64,000 nucleotides of DNA from Pseudomonadota bacterium (GCA_021781835.1 JAJXWD010000004.1:1-64000), one strand, 5' to 3'. Numbered from the stretch's first letter, positions 8,082-17,406 are shown. The notes: a model not told the origin generated them from the sequence alone. Translations and numbers: made by a program.

Positions 8082-8951
8082 ATGTCGGTTCGCAAATTCC
8101 TTCTGCCGGTGAGCAGCTCGGCGTCATCGGAGGCCGCGTTGCAAACGGGGCTGATGCTGGCGCGCATGTGGAATGCCCATCTCGAGGTGCTCCATATCCG
8201 CTCGGATGCCCGCGAGATCGCGCCCTTCGCGGGCGAGGGGCTCTCGGGCGCCATGCTCGAGGATATGATGAACGCCTCCGACGCCGCCGGCGGCGCGCGC
8301 GCCAAAAGCCTGGCCGAGCAGTTTCATGCCGCCACCAAGGCCGCCTTTGTGCCCGTGGGCGAGGCCCGGCCCGGCGCCACCGAGCCCAGCGCCAGCTTCA
8401 CCGACCTGACAGGCCGCGAGGAGCAGCTCATCGCCTTCAAGGCCCGGCTGGCCGACCTGACCATCGTGCCCCACCCGCTGGCGGGCGACGATGCCGCGAC
8501 CTCGGACGCCCTGCACGCCGTGCTGTTCGATTCCGGCCGCCCGGTGATGCTGGCGCCCCTCGCCGCGCCCACCACCATCGGCAAGCGCGTGGCGGTGGCC
8601 TGGAACGGCACGGCGCGCGCGGCCTCGGCGCTGGCCTCGGCCATGCCCTTCATCCGCCAGGCCGAGGCGGTACGCGTGCTGATCTCCGATGATTATTCGC
8701 GCCCCGGCCCCAGCGGCCAGGAAGCGGCGGACTATATCGCCCATCATGGCGTGACCGCCGATGTGGCGCGCTTCGCCCCGTATAACCGCGAGGTGGGCGC
8801 CGGGCTGCTGGCCGCCGCCGCCGCCTTTGGCGCCGATATGATGACCATGGGCGCCTATTCCACCGCCTCGCGGCTGCGCCAGCTGATCGTGGGCGGCACC
8901 ACCCGCCATGTGCTGGAAAACGCCCATCTGCCGGTGCTGATGAACCGCTGA
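8082..8951 (+). CDS. Universal stress protein (UspA family)
   Basis: This 289-residue cytoplasmic protein has two Usp-like halves. The N-terminal half opens with FLLPVSSSASSEAAL. The C-terminal half ends with the nucleotide-binding pattern MGAYSTASRLRQLIVGGTTR followed by HVLENAHLPVLMNR. This long type is common in alphaproteobacteria. A strong AGGAGG lies just before the ATG at 8082. It stands alone between a repeat block and the protease gene. Ligand and stress are unknown. Confidence 0.85.
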   Translation: MSVRKFLLPVSSSASSEAALQTGLMLARMWNAHLEVLHIRSDAREIAPFAGEGLSGAMLEDMMNASDAAGGARAKSLAEQFHAATKAAFVPVGEARPGATEPSASFTDLTGREEQLIAFKARLADLTIVPHPLAGDDAATSDALHAVLFDSGRPVMLAPLAAPTTIGKRVAVAWNGTARAASALASAMPFIRQAEAVRVLISDDYSRPGPSGQEAADYIAHHGVTADVARFAPYNREVGAGLLAAAAAFGADMMTMGAYSTASRLRQLIVGGTTRHVLENAHLPVLMNR

Positions 8952-9114
8952 CCCCGCGCGCGCCGCCCGGCGGCGTCTCGGCCCGCGCCCGCCATGGGGC
9001 GTGGGAAGGTACTGAAATCGCTCCCTCCGGGGCTGGCGCCCGGGCACCTTACGGGCTCGTGAATAAATGTAATCTATTCGCCCGGCGGATTGAGGGGACG
9101 GGATGACTGTGGCA

Positions 9115-9139
9115 ATTAAGACACAGACGCGGTCTTAAT
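9115..9139. promoter_or_regulatory. Perfect 8-bp inverted repeat upstream of the HtrA gene
   Basis: ATTAAGAC (9115-9122) and GTCTTAAT (9132-9139) are perfect inverted copies separated by 9 bp, about 55 bp before the protease start. The spacing is that of a dimeric regulator site, though a hairpin in the leader RNA is equally possible. The rest of the 8952-9191 gap is GC-rich with no gene seen. Confidence 0.45.
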
Positions 9140-9191
9140 GCACGCGGACATCGCTACGACGCATAATTTATCCGCAGGAGAAGAACAGCCT

Positions 9192-10706
9192 ATGCGCACT
9201 CGCCTCACCGCCGGTACGGCGCTCTCTTTCGCGCTCATCGGCGCCACCCTCATCAACGCGCCGGCATGGGCCGACCAGCCCGCCCTCGACGCGACCCAGG
9301 CGGTGCAGCAAAGCTTCACGCCCGTGCCGGATTTTTCCAAGCTGGTGAAGCTCGTGTCGCCGACCGTGGTGTCGGTCGATGTGCATCTCAAGCTGAAGCA
9401 GACCGCGGATGATCAGGGCCCGCAGATCAACGGTCTGCCGCCGGGCTTTCCGCAAATTCCGGGCTTTCCCTTCGGCTTCGGCCAGCCCCAGCAGCCCCAG
9501 GCCGTGGAAGCCAAGGGCTCGGGCTTCATCATCAACCAGAACGGCACCATCGTCACCAACAACCATGTGGTGAAGGATGCGCGCACCATCACGGTCACGC
9601 TCTCGGATGGCCGCACCTACCCCGCCAAGGTGCTCGGCACCGACCCCAAGACCGACCTCGCCGTGCTCAAGATCGAGGTCGGCCACCCGCTGCCTTATGT
9701 CGAGCTGGGCGCTTCGTCGGATGTGGTGCCCGGCCAATGGGTGGTGGCCATGGGCAACCCGTTCGGGCTGGAAAACACGGTCACGGCGGGCATCGTCTCG
9801 GCGCTGGGGCGCGACATCGGCGATGGGCCGTATGACAAATTCATCCAGATCGACGCGCCGATCAACGAAGGCAATTCCGGCGGGCCGCTGTTCAACCAGC
9901 AGGGTCAGGTCATCGGCATCAACACCGCCATTCTCTCGCCCACGGGCGGCTCGGTCGGCATCGGCTTCGCCATTCCGTCCGACATGATCAAGCGCGTGGT
10001 CACGCAGCTCATCAGCCACGGCAAGGTGGTGCGCGGCTATCTCGGCGTGGCGGCGCAGGAGATCACCCCGCAAATGGCCGCCGCGCTCGGCCTCTCCACC
10101 GCCGAGCCGGACAAGGATGGCGCGCTGGTGGCCGCCGTCTCGGCCGGCAGCCCGGCCGACAAGGCGGGGCTCAAGCCCGGCGATGTCATCACCGCCGTCA
10201 ATGGCCTGGCGGTCACCAACCCGAGCGATCTGGCCTCCGACATCGCCAATGTCGACCCGCACGCGGCGGCCAAGATCACCTATCTGCGCAATGGCAAGAG
10301 CCAGACGATGTCGGTGACCGTGACCACCATGCCCGCCAACCCCGATGCCGGCTTCCAGCAGGGCGGACAGGGCGGGGGCAATGCCGCCACGGCCACGGCG
10401 CCGCTCGGCCTCACCCTCGCCCCGCTCGATGACAATGCCCGCAGCCAGCTCAACCTGCCCGACAATGCCACGGGCGTGGTGGTCACGGCGGTGAAGCCCA
10501 ACTCCCCCGCCGACATGGCCGGGCTGCAGCCGGGAGACCTGATCGTGGGGATCGGCAATGCCGATGTCCACTCCCCCGACGAGGCGGTGAAGGCCCTCAA
10601 GGAAGCCCAGCATAACGGCGCGGTGGCGCTGCGCATCATCCGCCAGGGCCAGGCCTTGTTCGTGGGCATAGATGTGAATGGCGGCGGCGACAACGGCAAT
10701 AATTGA
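9192..10706 (+). CDS. degP: Periplasmic HtrA/DegP-type serine protease
   Basis: This 504-residue protease and chaperone acts on misfolded envelope proteins. A signal peptide of about 30 residues ends near APAWA. The trypsin-like domain carries the triad His in TNNHVVKD, Asp in TDLAVLKI and Ser in GNSGGPLFN. Two PDZ domains follow (one after GYLGVAAQEI, the second around TAVKPNSPADMAGLQPGDL). The ATG at 9192 follows CAGGAGAAG and gives the signal peptide; a start at 9138 would put extra polar residues in front. DegP, DegQ and MucD types are not separable here. Confidence 0.92.
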   Translation: MRTRLTAGTALSFALIGATLINAPAWADQPALDATQAVQQSFTPVPDFSKLVKLVSPTVVSVDVHLKLKQTADDQGPQINGLPPGFPQIPGFPFGFGQPQQPQAVEAKGSGFIINQNGTIVTNNHVVKDARTITVTLSDGRTYPAKVLGTDPKTDLAVLKIEVGHPLPYVELGASSDVVPGQWVVAMGNPFGLENTVTAGIVSALGRDIGDGPYDKFIQIDAPINEGNSGGPLFNQQGQVIGINTAILSPTGGSVGIGFAIPSDMIKRVVTQLISHGKVVRGYLGVAAQEITPQMAAALGLSTAEPDKDGALVAAVSAGSPADKAGLKPGDVITAVNGLAVTNPSDLASDIANVDPHAAAKITYLRNGKSQTMSVTVTTMPANPDAGFQQGGQGGGNAATATAPLGLTLAPLDDNARSQLNLPDNATGVVVTAVKPNSPADMAGLQPGDLIVGIGNADVHSPDEAVKALKEAQHNGAVALRIIRQGQALFVGIDVNGGGDNGNN

Positions 10707-10759
10707 GCGCCGGGCGGGGGCCGGCACACACTGGCCCCCGCTCCATGGCCTTTAAAACC

Positions 10760-10786
10760 GGGGCGGCGCTTGTGCCGCCCTTTTTA
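10760..10786 (+). terminator. Rho-independent terminator after the HtrA gene
   Basis: A GGGCGGC / GCCGCCC stem (10761-10767 and 10774-10780) with a 6-nt loop is followed by TTTTTATTT. It lies 55 bp past the protease stop and touches the stop codon of the convergent membrane-protein gene. Confidence 0.75.
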
Positions 10787-11743
10787 TTTGTCCTTGCCGG
10801 CGCCCCGGGCATGGACCCAGAATTCATGACCGACATAGCAAAGCCCGCCGAGCGTGGCGGGGGTGAGGAAATACATCACCCGAAACAGCAAAATCGTGCC
10901 CAGCGCATCGGCCGGGGAGAGGTAATCGGACAGGCCGAGCAGCAGCACCGAGTCAAACACCCCCACCCCGCCCGGAATGCCCGAAAACAGGCCCGAGACA
11001 AACGCCGCCAGATAGAGCCCCAGAAGATGCGGGTAGGAGAGATCGCACGGCGGCAGCACCGAGTAGAGAATGGCCCCCGAGGTGGCGATATCGGACACGG
11101 CCAGCAAGATCTGGCTGGAGGCCGTGCGCGTGCCGGGCAGCGCCAGGCGCTTGCCGAACAGATTGACGCTCTCCCAGCGCGTGGCGCCAAACACGTAAAA
11201 GGCCGACAGGCCCAGCAGCGCCACGCCCAGCCCGCGCAGCAGCAGCGGCGCGGTATCGCCGCCCAGGGGCGCGGCGGCGGGGTCGAGCGCCAGCATGACC
11301 CCAAACAGCGTGATCAGCCCGGCGGTGAAGCTGGTGCCTGAAATGGCCACGATACGCCCGATGCCCGAGGCCGGCACGCCCCATTGGGCATAAAGCCGGA
11401 ACCGTATCGCCGCCGCCGAGAGCGCCGGCGCGCCCAAAACATGGCTGAGCGAATAGGCGCAAAACGAGGCCAGCCCCACCCGCAACAGCCCCAGGCGGGG
11501 AAAATCCTCCACCCGCCGCGCGAAGCTGATGCCCGGCAGGTCATAGGCGCTCATGAGCGCCATGGAGAGCCCGAGCAGCAGCACGGCATGGATGATATGG
11601 GCGCGCGGCGTGTTGCCGAGCGCGGCGATGACATCGCCGACGCCGATTTTCTTGAGCGCGCCGTGCAGCCCCACAATCACCCCCCCCAGCACCAGCACGC
11701 CAAGCAAGGGCGGCAGGATTTTGAGGAGTTTCTGGCGGGTCAT
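10784..11743 (-). CDS. Lysylphosphatidylglycerol synthase transmembrane-region protein (flippase-like)
   Basis: The 319-residue integral membrane protein has about eight hydrophobic segments and the features of the LPG_synthase_TM / YbhN / UPF0104 family (for example FSGIPGGVGVFDSVLLLGL near the C-terminus). It corresponds to the N-terminal flippase half of MprF but lacks the aminoacyl-transferase half. The ATG at 11743 is chosen; the upstream frame overlaps lysK. It lies 7 bp after lysK, so the two are probably co-transcribed. Whether it moves an aminoacylated lipid is not known. Confidence 0.8.
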   Translation of the reverse strand: MTRQKLLKILPPLLGVLVLGGVIVGLHGALKKIGVGDVIAALGNTPRAHIIHAVLLLGLSMALMSAYDLPGISFARRVEDFPRLGLLRVGLASFCAYSLSHVLGAPALSAAAIRFRLYAQWGVPASGIGRIVAISGTSFTAGLITLFGVMLALDPAAAPLGGDTAPLLLRGLGVALLGLSAFYVFGATRWESVNLFGKRLALPGTRTASSQILLAVSDIATSGAILYSVLPPCDLSYPHLLGLYLAAFVSGLFSGIPGGVGVFDSVLLLGLSDYLSPADALGTILLFRVMYFLTPATLGGLCYVGHEFWVHARGAGKDK

Positions 11744-11750
11744 GGGCGCT

Positions 11751-13334
11751 TCAGGCCGCCGGCCCCCACCGCTTGAGCGTGTCCTCGACCAGGGCGATGG
11801 TGCGCTCAACGCCGTAAAGCGCGATGAAACCGCCAAAGCGCGGCCCCTCGGTGGTGCCGAGCAGCACCTGATAGAGACAATCGAACCAGGCCTTGAGCGG
11901 CGCGAACGGGTGGCGCTTGCCGATGGCATAGACCAGGTTTTGCAGCCTCTCGGCCGGCGTCTCGCCCGGATATTGCGCCTGCTCGCCGGCCTTCAGGCTC
12001 TCGGCCAGGTCGCGCAGCGCGCCCTGCTCCACCTCGCTCGGCGCGCGGTGCTGCTTATTGGGCGCCACGAAATCACGGTTATAGGCGACCGCGTGATGCA
12101 CGAGCTGAGCCAGAAACGGATAGGTCTCGGCGTTGGCCTCGGGCGCATAGGCGCGGATGAAGCCCCAGAGCATGTCCGGGCTGTCGGCGTTGATGACGGA
12201 GGCCAGGTTGAGCAGCATGGTGAAGCCGATGGGCGAGCCGGCATGCTCGGCCAGCACCCCGCCATGAATGTGCCAGGCCGGGTTGTCATGGGGCTTCTCG
12301 GCCGCGGGCAAAGCCTGGACGCTGGTGATGTAATCATCCGTCGCGCGCGGGATGACATCGAAAAACAGCCGCTTGGCGCGCTGGGGGGCATGGTACATGA
12401 ACTGCGCCAGGCTCTCCTTGGGCGCATAGGTCAGCCATTGCTCGATCGAGAGGCCATTGCCCTTCGACTTCGAAATCTTCTGGCCCTTGTCGTCGAGGAA
12501 CAGCTCATAGGTGAGGGTGACCGGCGGCTCCTTGCCCAGCGCGCGCACGATGGCCGAGGAGAGCTTGACCGAATCGATGAGATCCTTGCCCGACATCTCG
12601 TAATCGACATCGAGCGCGTACCAGCGCATGGCCCAGTCGGCCTTCCATTGCAGCTTGGCCGAGCCGCCGGTGACGGCGGTTTCGAACTTGGTGCCGGCTT
12701 CCGGGTCGGTCCAGAACACGGTGCCGTGATCGACATCGACCTGGTCGATGGGCACCTGCATCACCACGCCGGTGCGCGGGTGGATGGGCAGGATGGGCGA
12801 ATAGGTGGCCTTGCGCTCGGCCCCCAGCGTGGGAAGGATGATCCGCACGATTTCGTCATGGTGGCGCAGCACATGGAGCAGCGCGGCATCGAACCGGCCA
12901 GACGCATAATAATCGGTGGCCGAGGCGAACTCGAACTCAAACCCGAAGGCACGCAGGAACTCCTGCAGCATGTTGTTGTTGTGGGCGCCAAAGCTCTCAA
13001 ACTTGCCGAACGGGTCGGGGATGCGGGTGAGCGGCTTGCCCAGATGCTGGCGCAGCATGTCCTTGTTGGGCACGTTGTCGGGCACTTTGCGCAGGCCGTC
13101 CATGTCGTCCGAGAAGGCGAGCAGGCGCGACGGCAGGCCCGTGAGGTCGGTGAAGGCCTTGCGCACCCAGCTGGTGCGGGCCACCTCGCCGAACGTGCCG
13201 ATATGGGGCAGGCCCGACGGGCCATAGCCGGTCTCGAACAGCGCCTCGGTCTTGCCTTTCTCTTTCAGCCGCGCGGCAATGCGTTCAGCTTCACGGAAAG
13301 GCCAGGACTGGGATTGCACAATGTTTTCGCTCAT
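11751..13334 (-). CDS. lysK: Class I lysyl-tRNA synthetase
   Basis: This 527-residue enzyme charges tRNA-Lys. It is the class I, archaeal-type enzyme common in alphaproteobacteria, not the class II LysS. The HIGH-like motif lies in GPSGLPHIGTFGE and the KMSKS-like loop in KISKSKGNGLS; an N-terminal Rossmann domain and a helical anticodon-binding C-terminus fit the family. The ATG at 13334 (MSENIVQSQSW) is preferred to a longer frame starting 29 codons upstream. It is divergent from the helicase gene across about 120 bp. Confidence 0.93.
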   Translation of the reverse strand: MSENIVQSQSWPFREAERIAARLKEKGKTEALFETGYGPSGLPHIGTFGEVARTSWVRKAFTDLTGLPSRLLAFSDDMDGLRKVPDNVPNKDMLRQHLGKPLTRIPDPFGKFESFGAHNNNMLQEFLRAFGFEFEFASATDYYASGRFDAALLHVLRHHDEIVRIILPTLGAERKATYSPILPIHPRTGVVMQVPIDQVDVDHGTVFWTDPEAGTKFETAVTGGSAKLQWKADWAMRWYALDVDYEMSGKDLIDSVKLSSAIVRALGKEPPVTLTYELFLDDKGQKISKSKGNGLSIEQWLTYAPKESLAQFMYHAPQRAKRLFFDVIPRATDDYITSVQALPAAEKPHDNPAWHIHGGVLAEHAGSPIGFTMLLNLASVINADSPDMLWGFIRAYAPEANAETYPFLAQLVHHAVAYNRDFVAPNKQHRAPSEVEQGALRDLAESLKAGEQAQYPGETPAERLQNLVYAIGKRHPFAPLKAWFDCLYQVLLGTTEGPRFGGFIALYGVERTIALVEDTLKRWGPAA

Positions 13335-13453
13335 GATGGGCCATGCCCTAGCGCCGCTTTTGCCCCTTCGCAACTGGGCCCTGCAATAACTCTGGCGCTG
13401 TGGCCAACACGCCAGAGACAAACCGTGAACACCTCCCTATAAGAGCCAGCAGA

Positions 13454-16165
13454 ATGACGATGAGCGCGCCGCAAATTTCTTTGGTGGCCGGCCACGGCCG
13501 CGCCGTGCTGCTGGGGGCGGATGGCGTGGTGGCGCCAGTACGCGCGGGCGCGGTGGCACGCCAGCTGGGCGCGGCGCGGGCCCTGGCCGTGCATGCCCCG
13601 GCGACGTTGCGGCGGCTGGGCAACCCGGCCATCGAGCTGCTCGACCTGCTTGAGCTGTTCGCCTTCGTTTATCCGGCCCAAAGTCTGGCCCCCACGCCCG
13701 CCGGGCTGGCGCGGTTTCTTGAGCTGCCCGCGCCCGAGAGCCTGGAGTCAGCCGCGCTGGCCCTGCCCGAAATGGCCGTGCTGCTGCTCGCGCGCCTCGC
13801 CGCCGCCAAGGACACGCCCCAGAACCGCGACGCCGCGGGCCTGGCCGCGCGCATGGGCGCGCAGGGCTGGGGCTGGGCGCCTTTTGTGCTGCACGCGCTC
13901 GGCCAGCCCGCCGCGCGGGCGGACGGCATGGCGCTCCGGCTGTGGAAACGCCTGCCCAAATGGGAAGACGAAGCCCCGCGCCCACCGCCCTCCGCCTATC
14001 CCGTCACCTCGGCCGAGGCCCGCACCCGCCTGGCCGAGCTGCTGGGCGAGGGGGCCGAGCAGCGCCCCGCCCAGGGCGATTTCTGCTCCGCCGTGACCGA
14101 GGCCTTCGCGCCGCGCGCCATCGAGGGCCAGCCCAACGTGGTGCTGGCCGAGGCCGGCACCGGCACCGGCAAAACCATGGGCTATCTGGCGCCCGCCTCG
14201 CTCTGGGCCGCGCGCAACAGGGGCGCGGTCTGGATCTCGACCTATACCCGCCATCTCCAGCGCCAGATCGAGCAGGAGGCGGCGCGCCTGCCCAAGGGCA
14301 CCCAGGTGGCGCTGCGCAAGGGGCGGGAGAATTATCTCTGCCTGCTGAATTATGAGGACGCGCTGGCGGCGGAGCGCAACACCGTGCCGCTGGGGCTGGT
14401 TGCCCGCTGGGCGCCGGCCAGCGCGGATGGCGATTTGTTCGGCGGCGACCTGCCCGGCTGGTTCGCCGAACTGTTCGGCGGCGCGCTGCTGGCCCAGATC
14501 GCCGACCGGCGGGGCGAGTGCATCCACGCCGCCTGCCCGCATTTTTCCACCTGTGTCATCGAGCATGTGGTGCGCAACGCCCGCGCCGCCGACCTCGTCA
14601 TCGCCAACCATGCGCTGGTCATGGCCCAGGCGGTGTGGGGCGGACTCGATGATGATTACGTGCCCACGCGCTATGTGTTCGACGAGGGGCACCATATTTT
14701 CGACGCCGCCGATTCCGCCTTCTCGGTCGAGCTGTCGGGCACCGCCATGAACGAACTGCGGCGCTGGCTGCTGGGCGCCGAGGGCACGCGCTCGCGCGCC
14801 AAGGGGTTGACCCGGCGGATCGAGGACATAGCGGCGGGTGATGACGTGGTGGCCCGCCAGCTCGCCCAGATCATCGAGGCGGCCAAATCCCTGCCCGCGC
14901 CAATGTTTGGCATGCGCCTGGACCCCGAGCTGGCGCCCGACAAAAACCCGGCCGAGGCCTGGCTGCGCGCGCTGCGCGCCCAGGCCCGCGCGCGCGCCAA
15001 GGAGGCCGAGCTGAACGGCGCCTCGGGGTTCGAAACCGACCTCCACCCGCTCGACCCCGAGAGCCTGCCGCTGGCGCGCAAGCTCTCTCTGGCGTTCGAG
15101 GCGCTCACCCAGCCGCTCGGCGCCCTGCGCGCGCATCTGGCCGAGCGGCTGGAGCTGGAGGCCGAGCTGGAGGAAAGCCTGCGCAGCCGCATGGAGGCGC
15201 TGATCCGCGGCCTCCAGCGCCGGGCCATCGACCCGCTCCGCTCCTGGCGGCGGATTTTGGAGGGGCTGGAAACCAAGGCCGCCCCCGGCGAGCGCCCCGC
15301 GCGCGTGGAGTTTTTGCGCCTGGAGCGCGAGGCGGGCACGGACCGCGACATCGCCCTGTTCTCGCACATGCTCGACCCTACCGAGGCCTTCACCCAATCC
15401 ATCGCGCTGCCCGCGCACGGGCTGCTCATCACCTCGGCCACGCTGCGCGACGGCACGGATGTGGAGGAGGCCTGGGAAACCGCCGAGGCCCGCACGGGCG
15501 CCAGCCATCTGGCCGCGCCCGCCATCCGCGCGGCGTTCGAGAGCCCGTTTGACTATGCCGAGGCCACCCGCATCGTGCTGGTCTCGGATGTCAACACCCA
15601 GGAAATCGGCCAGCTCGCCGGGGCGTATGAGGCGCTGTTCCGGGCTTCGGGCGGCGGCGGGCTCGGGCTGTTCACCGCCATTTCGCGCCTGCGCGCGGTG
15701 CAGGCGCGCATCGCGCCCCGGCTCGAGGAACATGGCATCCCGCTTTACGCCCAGCATGTGGATGCCATGGACAATGCCACATTGATCGATATTTTCCGCG
15801 CCGAGGAACATTCCTGCCTGCTGGGCACGGATGCCATGCGCGACGGGGTGGATATTCCCGGCAACGCGCTCCGTCTGGTGGTGTTTGAGCGCACACCCTG
15901 GCCGCGCCCCGATATTTTGCACCGCACCCGGCGCATCCACCTCTCCCACGGCAACCCGCGCGATTATGACGACGCCATCGTGCGCCTGCGCCTGCGCCAG
16001 GCTTTCGGGCGGCTCATCCGCCGCGCTTCCGACCGCGGGGTGTTCGTGCTGCTCGACCCGCGCGTGCCAAGCCGCCTGTTTTCCGCCTTCCCCGAAAATT
16101 GCCGGATCATCCGTTCCAGCCTCGCCGAAGCTGTCAGCGGTATTAAAAATTTTTTGGCCGGCTGA
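13454..16165 (+). CDS. DinG/XPD-like superfamily 2 DNA helicase
   Basis: This 903-residue ATP-dependent DNA helicase has Walker A AEAGTGTGKT (about residue 235), the DEAH-box variant DEGHHIFD, and motif VI near QAFGRLIRR. Cysteines for an iron-sulphur cluster appear in CLLNYEDAL and CIHAACPHFSTC, the DinG/XPD arrangement. About 190 N-terminal residues precede the helicase core; their function is unknown. The ATG at 13454 is chosen, with another two codons on. Such helicases unwind forks or R-loops during repair. Confidence 0.87.
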   Translation: MTMSAPQISLVAGHGRAVLLGADGVVAPVRAGAVARQLGAARALAVHAPATLRRLGNPAIELLDLLELFAFVYPAQSLAPTPAGLARFLELPAPESLESAALALPEMAVLLLARLAAAKDTPQNRDAAGLAARMGAQGWGWAPFVLHALGQPAARADGMALRLWKRLPKWEDEAPRPPPSAYPVTSAEARTRLAELLGEGAEQRPAQGDFCSAVTEAFAPRAIEGQPNVVLAEAGTGTGKTMGYLAPASLWAARNRGAVWISTYTRHLQRQIEQEAARLPKGTQVALRKGRENYLCLLNYEDALAAERNTVPLGLVARWAPASADGDLFGGDLPGWFAELFGGALLAQIADRRGECIHAACPHFSTCVIEHVVRNARAADLVIANHALVMAQAVWGGLDDDYVPTRYVFDEGHHIFDAADSAFSVELSGTAMNELRRWLLGAEGTRSRAKGLTRRIEDIAAGDDVVARQLAQIIEAAKSLPAPMFGMRLDPELAPDKNPAEAWLRALRAQARARAKEAELNGASGFETDLHPLDPESLPLARKLSLAFEALTQPLGALRAHLAERLELEAELEESLRSRMEALIRGLQRRAIDPLRSWRRILEGLETKAAPGERPARVEFLRLEREAGTDRDIALFSHMLDPTEAFTQSIALPAHGLLITSATLRDGTDVEEAWETAEARTGASHLAAPAIRAAFESPFDYAEATRIVLVSDVNTQEIGQLAGAYEALFRASGGGGLGLFTAISRLRAVQARIAPRLEEHGIPLYAQHVDAMDNATLIDIFRAEEHSCLLGTDAMRDGVDIPGNALRLVVFERTPWPRPDILHRTRRIHLSHGNPRDYDDAIVRLRLRQAFGRLIRRASDRGVFVLLDPRVPSRLFSAFPENCRIIRSSLAEAVSGIKNFLAG

Positions 16166-16288
16166 CCCGAACCGCGCCCACCCGCCAGATTTGGGCGGCA
16201 GCGGCATGACAAATGCCGCGACGCGCTATGCGCGGCGGGCGGGCGGCGTTAAGCTTGAGCAACGATTCCCGGTCTCAGGAGGACCAAA
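16166..16288. other. Short intergenic gap with GC-rich hairpin
   Basis: The gap contains AATGCCGCGACGCGC followed by TATGCGCGGCGGG, an imperfect GC-rich hairpin near 16210-16240 with no T-run. A TCAGGAGGACC ribosome site then precedes the next gene. It may be a weak terminator for the helicase gene; nothing else is seen. Confidence 0.4.
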
Positions 16289-17065
16289 ATGTGGAAGAAG
16301 CTCGGCATTGGCGTTGTTGTGTTGCTGCTGCTCATCGCGGGCGGGGCCTATTATCTGTTCTCCAATCTTGACGGGCTGATCAAACAGGCGATCGAGACCT
16401 ACGGCTCGGCGGCCACGGGGGCGCCCGTGGGGGTGGGGAGCGTCAAACTCTCGCTGCAAAACGGCGCGGGCGCCATCAATGGCCTCTCCATCGGCAATCC
16501 GGCCGGATTTTCGAGCCCCGAGGCCATGTCCGCCGGGCAGATCGCGGTCACGGTCGATACGTCCTCGATCGCCGGTTCCGGGCCGATCATCATTGATCAG
16601 GTCAGTGTCGCGGGGCCCCATGTCACCTATGAGCTGCCGGGGCTTGGCAAAGCCTCCAATCTTCAGACGATCGAGCAAAACGTCAACGCCTATGCCGCCT
16701 CGATGAGCGGCGGCCAGGCCAGCCAGGGCAGCGCCAAGCCGGCGCGCAAGGAAATCATCCGCAACCTCGACATCACGGGGGGCGAGGTTTCGCTCGCCTC
16801 GTCGCTGCTGGGCGGCAAGAGCGTGACGGTGCCGCTGCCGCCCATCCACCTCACCAATGTCGGCGGCGCGGGCGGCGCCAGCCCGGCGGTCATCATTCAG
16901 CAGGCGCTGGGGACGGTGGTTGCCAAGGCCAGCACGGTCGGCGCCTCGGCGCTCAGCTCCTCGCTCGGCACGCTCTCGGGCGCGGCGGGCAACGCGGCGG
17001 GCGCGGCCAAGGGCGCGGTGGGCGGCGCGGCCGGCAGTGTCGGCAGCATGCTCAAGGGGTTCTGA
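16289..17065 (+). CDS. AsmA-like periplasmic protein with N-terminal anchor
   Basis: The 258-residue protein starts with one hydrophobic helix (IGVVVLLLLIAGGAYYLF), then a beta-rich domain resembling AsmA or DUF748 proteins (VGVGSVKLSLQNGAGAINGLSIGNP). The last 60 residues are almost entirely Ala, Gly and Ser with helical heptad-like spacing. It is probably tethered in the inner membrane facing the periplasm. AsmA-like proteins take part in phospholipid or outer-membrane maintenance, but no function can be assigned here. A TCAGGAGGACC site sits just before the ATG. Confidence 0.7.
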   Translation: MWKKLGIGVVVLLLLIAGGAYYLFSNLDGLIKQAIETYGSAATGAPVGVGSVKLSLQNGAGAINGLSIGNPAGFSSPEAMSAGQIAVTVDTSSIAGSGPIIIDQVSVAGPHVTYELPGLGKASNLQTIEQNVNAYAASMSGGQASQGSAKPARKEIIRNLDITGGEVSLASSLLGGKSVTVPLPPIHLTNVGGAGGASPAVIIQQALGTVVAKASTVGASALSSSLGTLSGAAGNAAGAAKGAVGGAAGSVGSMLKGF

Positions 17066-17131
17066 GCGAACCGGCCCGCCGGCCTCATGGCTGGCGGGCT
17101 GAGAGCGGGATGCGGTAGACGCCCCCGCCCC

Positions 17132-17197
17132 TAGATCAATATTGGTTTAGATTGAGTCGGCAGACGTAAGCTAAACCAATGAAATTGATCGCTAATA
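17132..17197 (-). repeat. Imperfect palindrome of about 65 bp, copy 2
   Basis: The sequence from TAGATCAATATTGGTTTAGA to CCAATGAAATTGATCGCTAA is the reverse complement of 161-227 with only a handful of changes. Its halves pair into one long imperfect hairpin. It lies in a 341-bp gene-free stretch between the AsmA-like gene and the aminotransferase fusion. Confidence 0.8.
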
Positions 17198-17198
17198 C

Positions 17199-17239
17199 GC
17201 GGTCATGATGCCGCCTCAACAGGCCGGACACATGACCGC
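17199..17239. other. Perfect 9-bp inverted repeat
   Basis: GCGGTCATG (17199-17207) and CATGACCGC (17231-17239) are perfect inverted copies around 23 bp, directly after the 65-bp palindrome. It could be a hairpin or a binding site. No gene is seen here. Confidence 0.4.
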
Positions 17240-17324
17240 ATTCGAGCCTATCACATATCCCGCTTCAACCCCTTGAACCCCAAGGGCCGTCCACACATGG
17301 TATAAGTTGGCGCGTCAGCCGCTC

Positions 17325-17375
17325 TTGGGGCGCTTTTTGAAAAAAGCGCCCCAAACCCCGCAAAAACCTTTAATC
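17325..17375. repeat. Partial composite element (second hairpin only)
   Basis: GGGGCGCTTTTT and AAAAAGCGCCCC form a 12-bp stem, followed by AAACCCCGCAAAAACCTTTA, the flank that ends the full copies at 1-150 and 29349-29500. It lies 30 bp past the stop of the minus-strand fusion gene and probably serves as its terminator. Confidence 0.75.
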
Positions 17376-17406
17376 CTGGTACGTGCTTGGGGGGCAGCCA
17401 GGCGCC

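Noticed and set aside
11553-13442. 629-codon plus-strand open frame opposite lysK
   Set aside because: lysK has both aminoacylation motifs on the minus strand; the opposite frame shows no fold or family signal.
13748-16207. 819-codon minus-strand open frame opposite the DinG-like helicase
   Set aside because: The helicase motifs on the plus strand are intact, and the antisense frame has only low-complexity Gln/Arg/Gly composition.
17132-17239. tRNA gene
   Set aside because: The palindromic sequence lacks a cloverleaf, T-arm GTTCGANNC and anticodon stem; it matches the 65-bp repeat instead.
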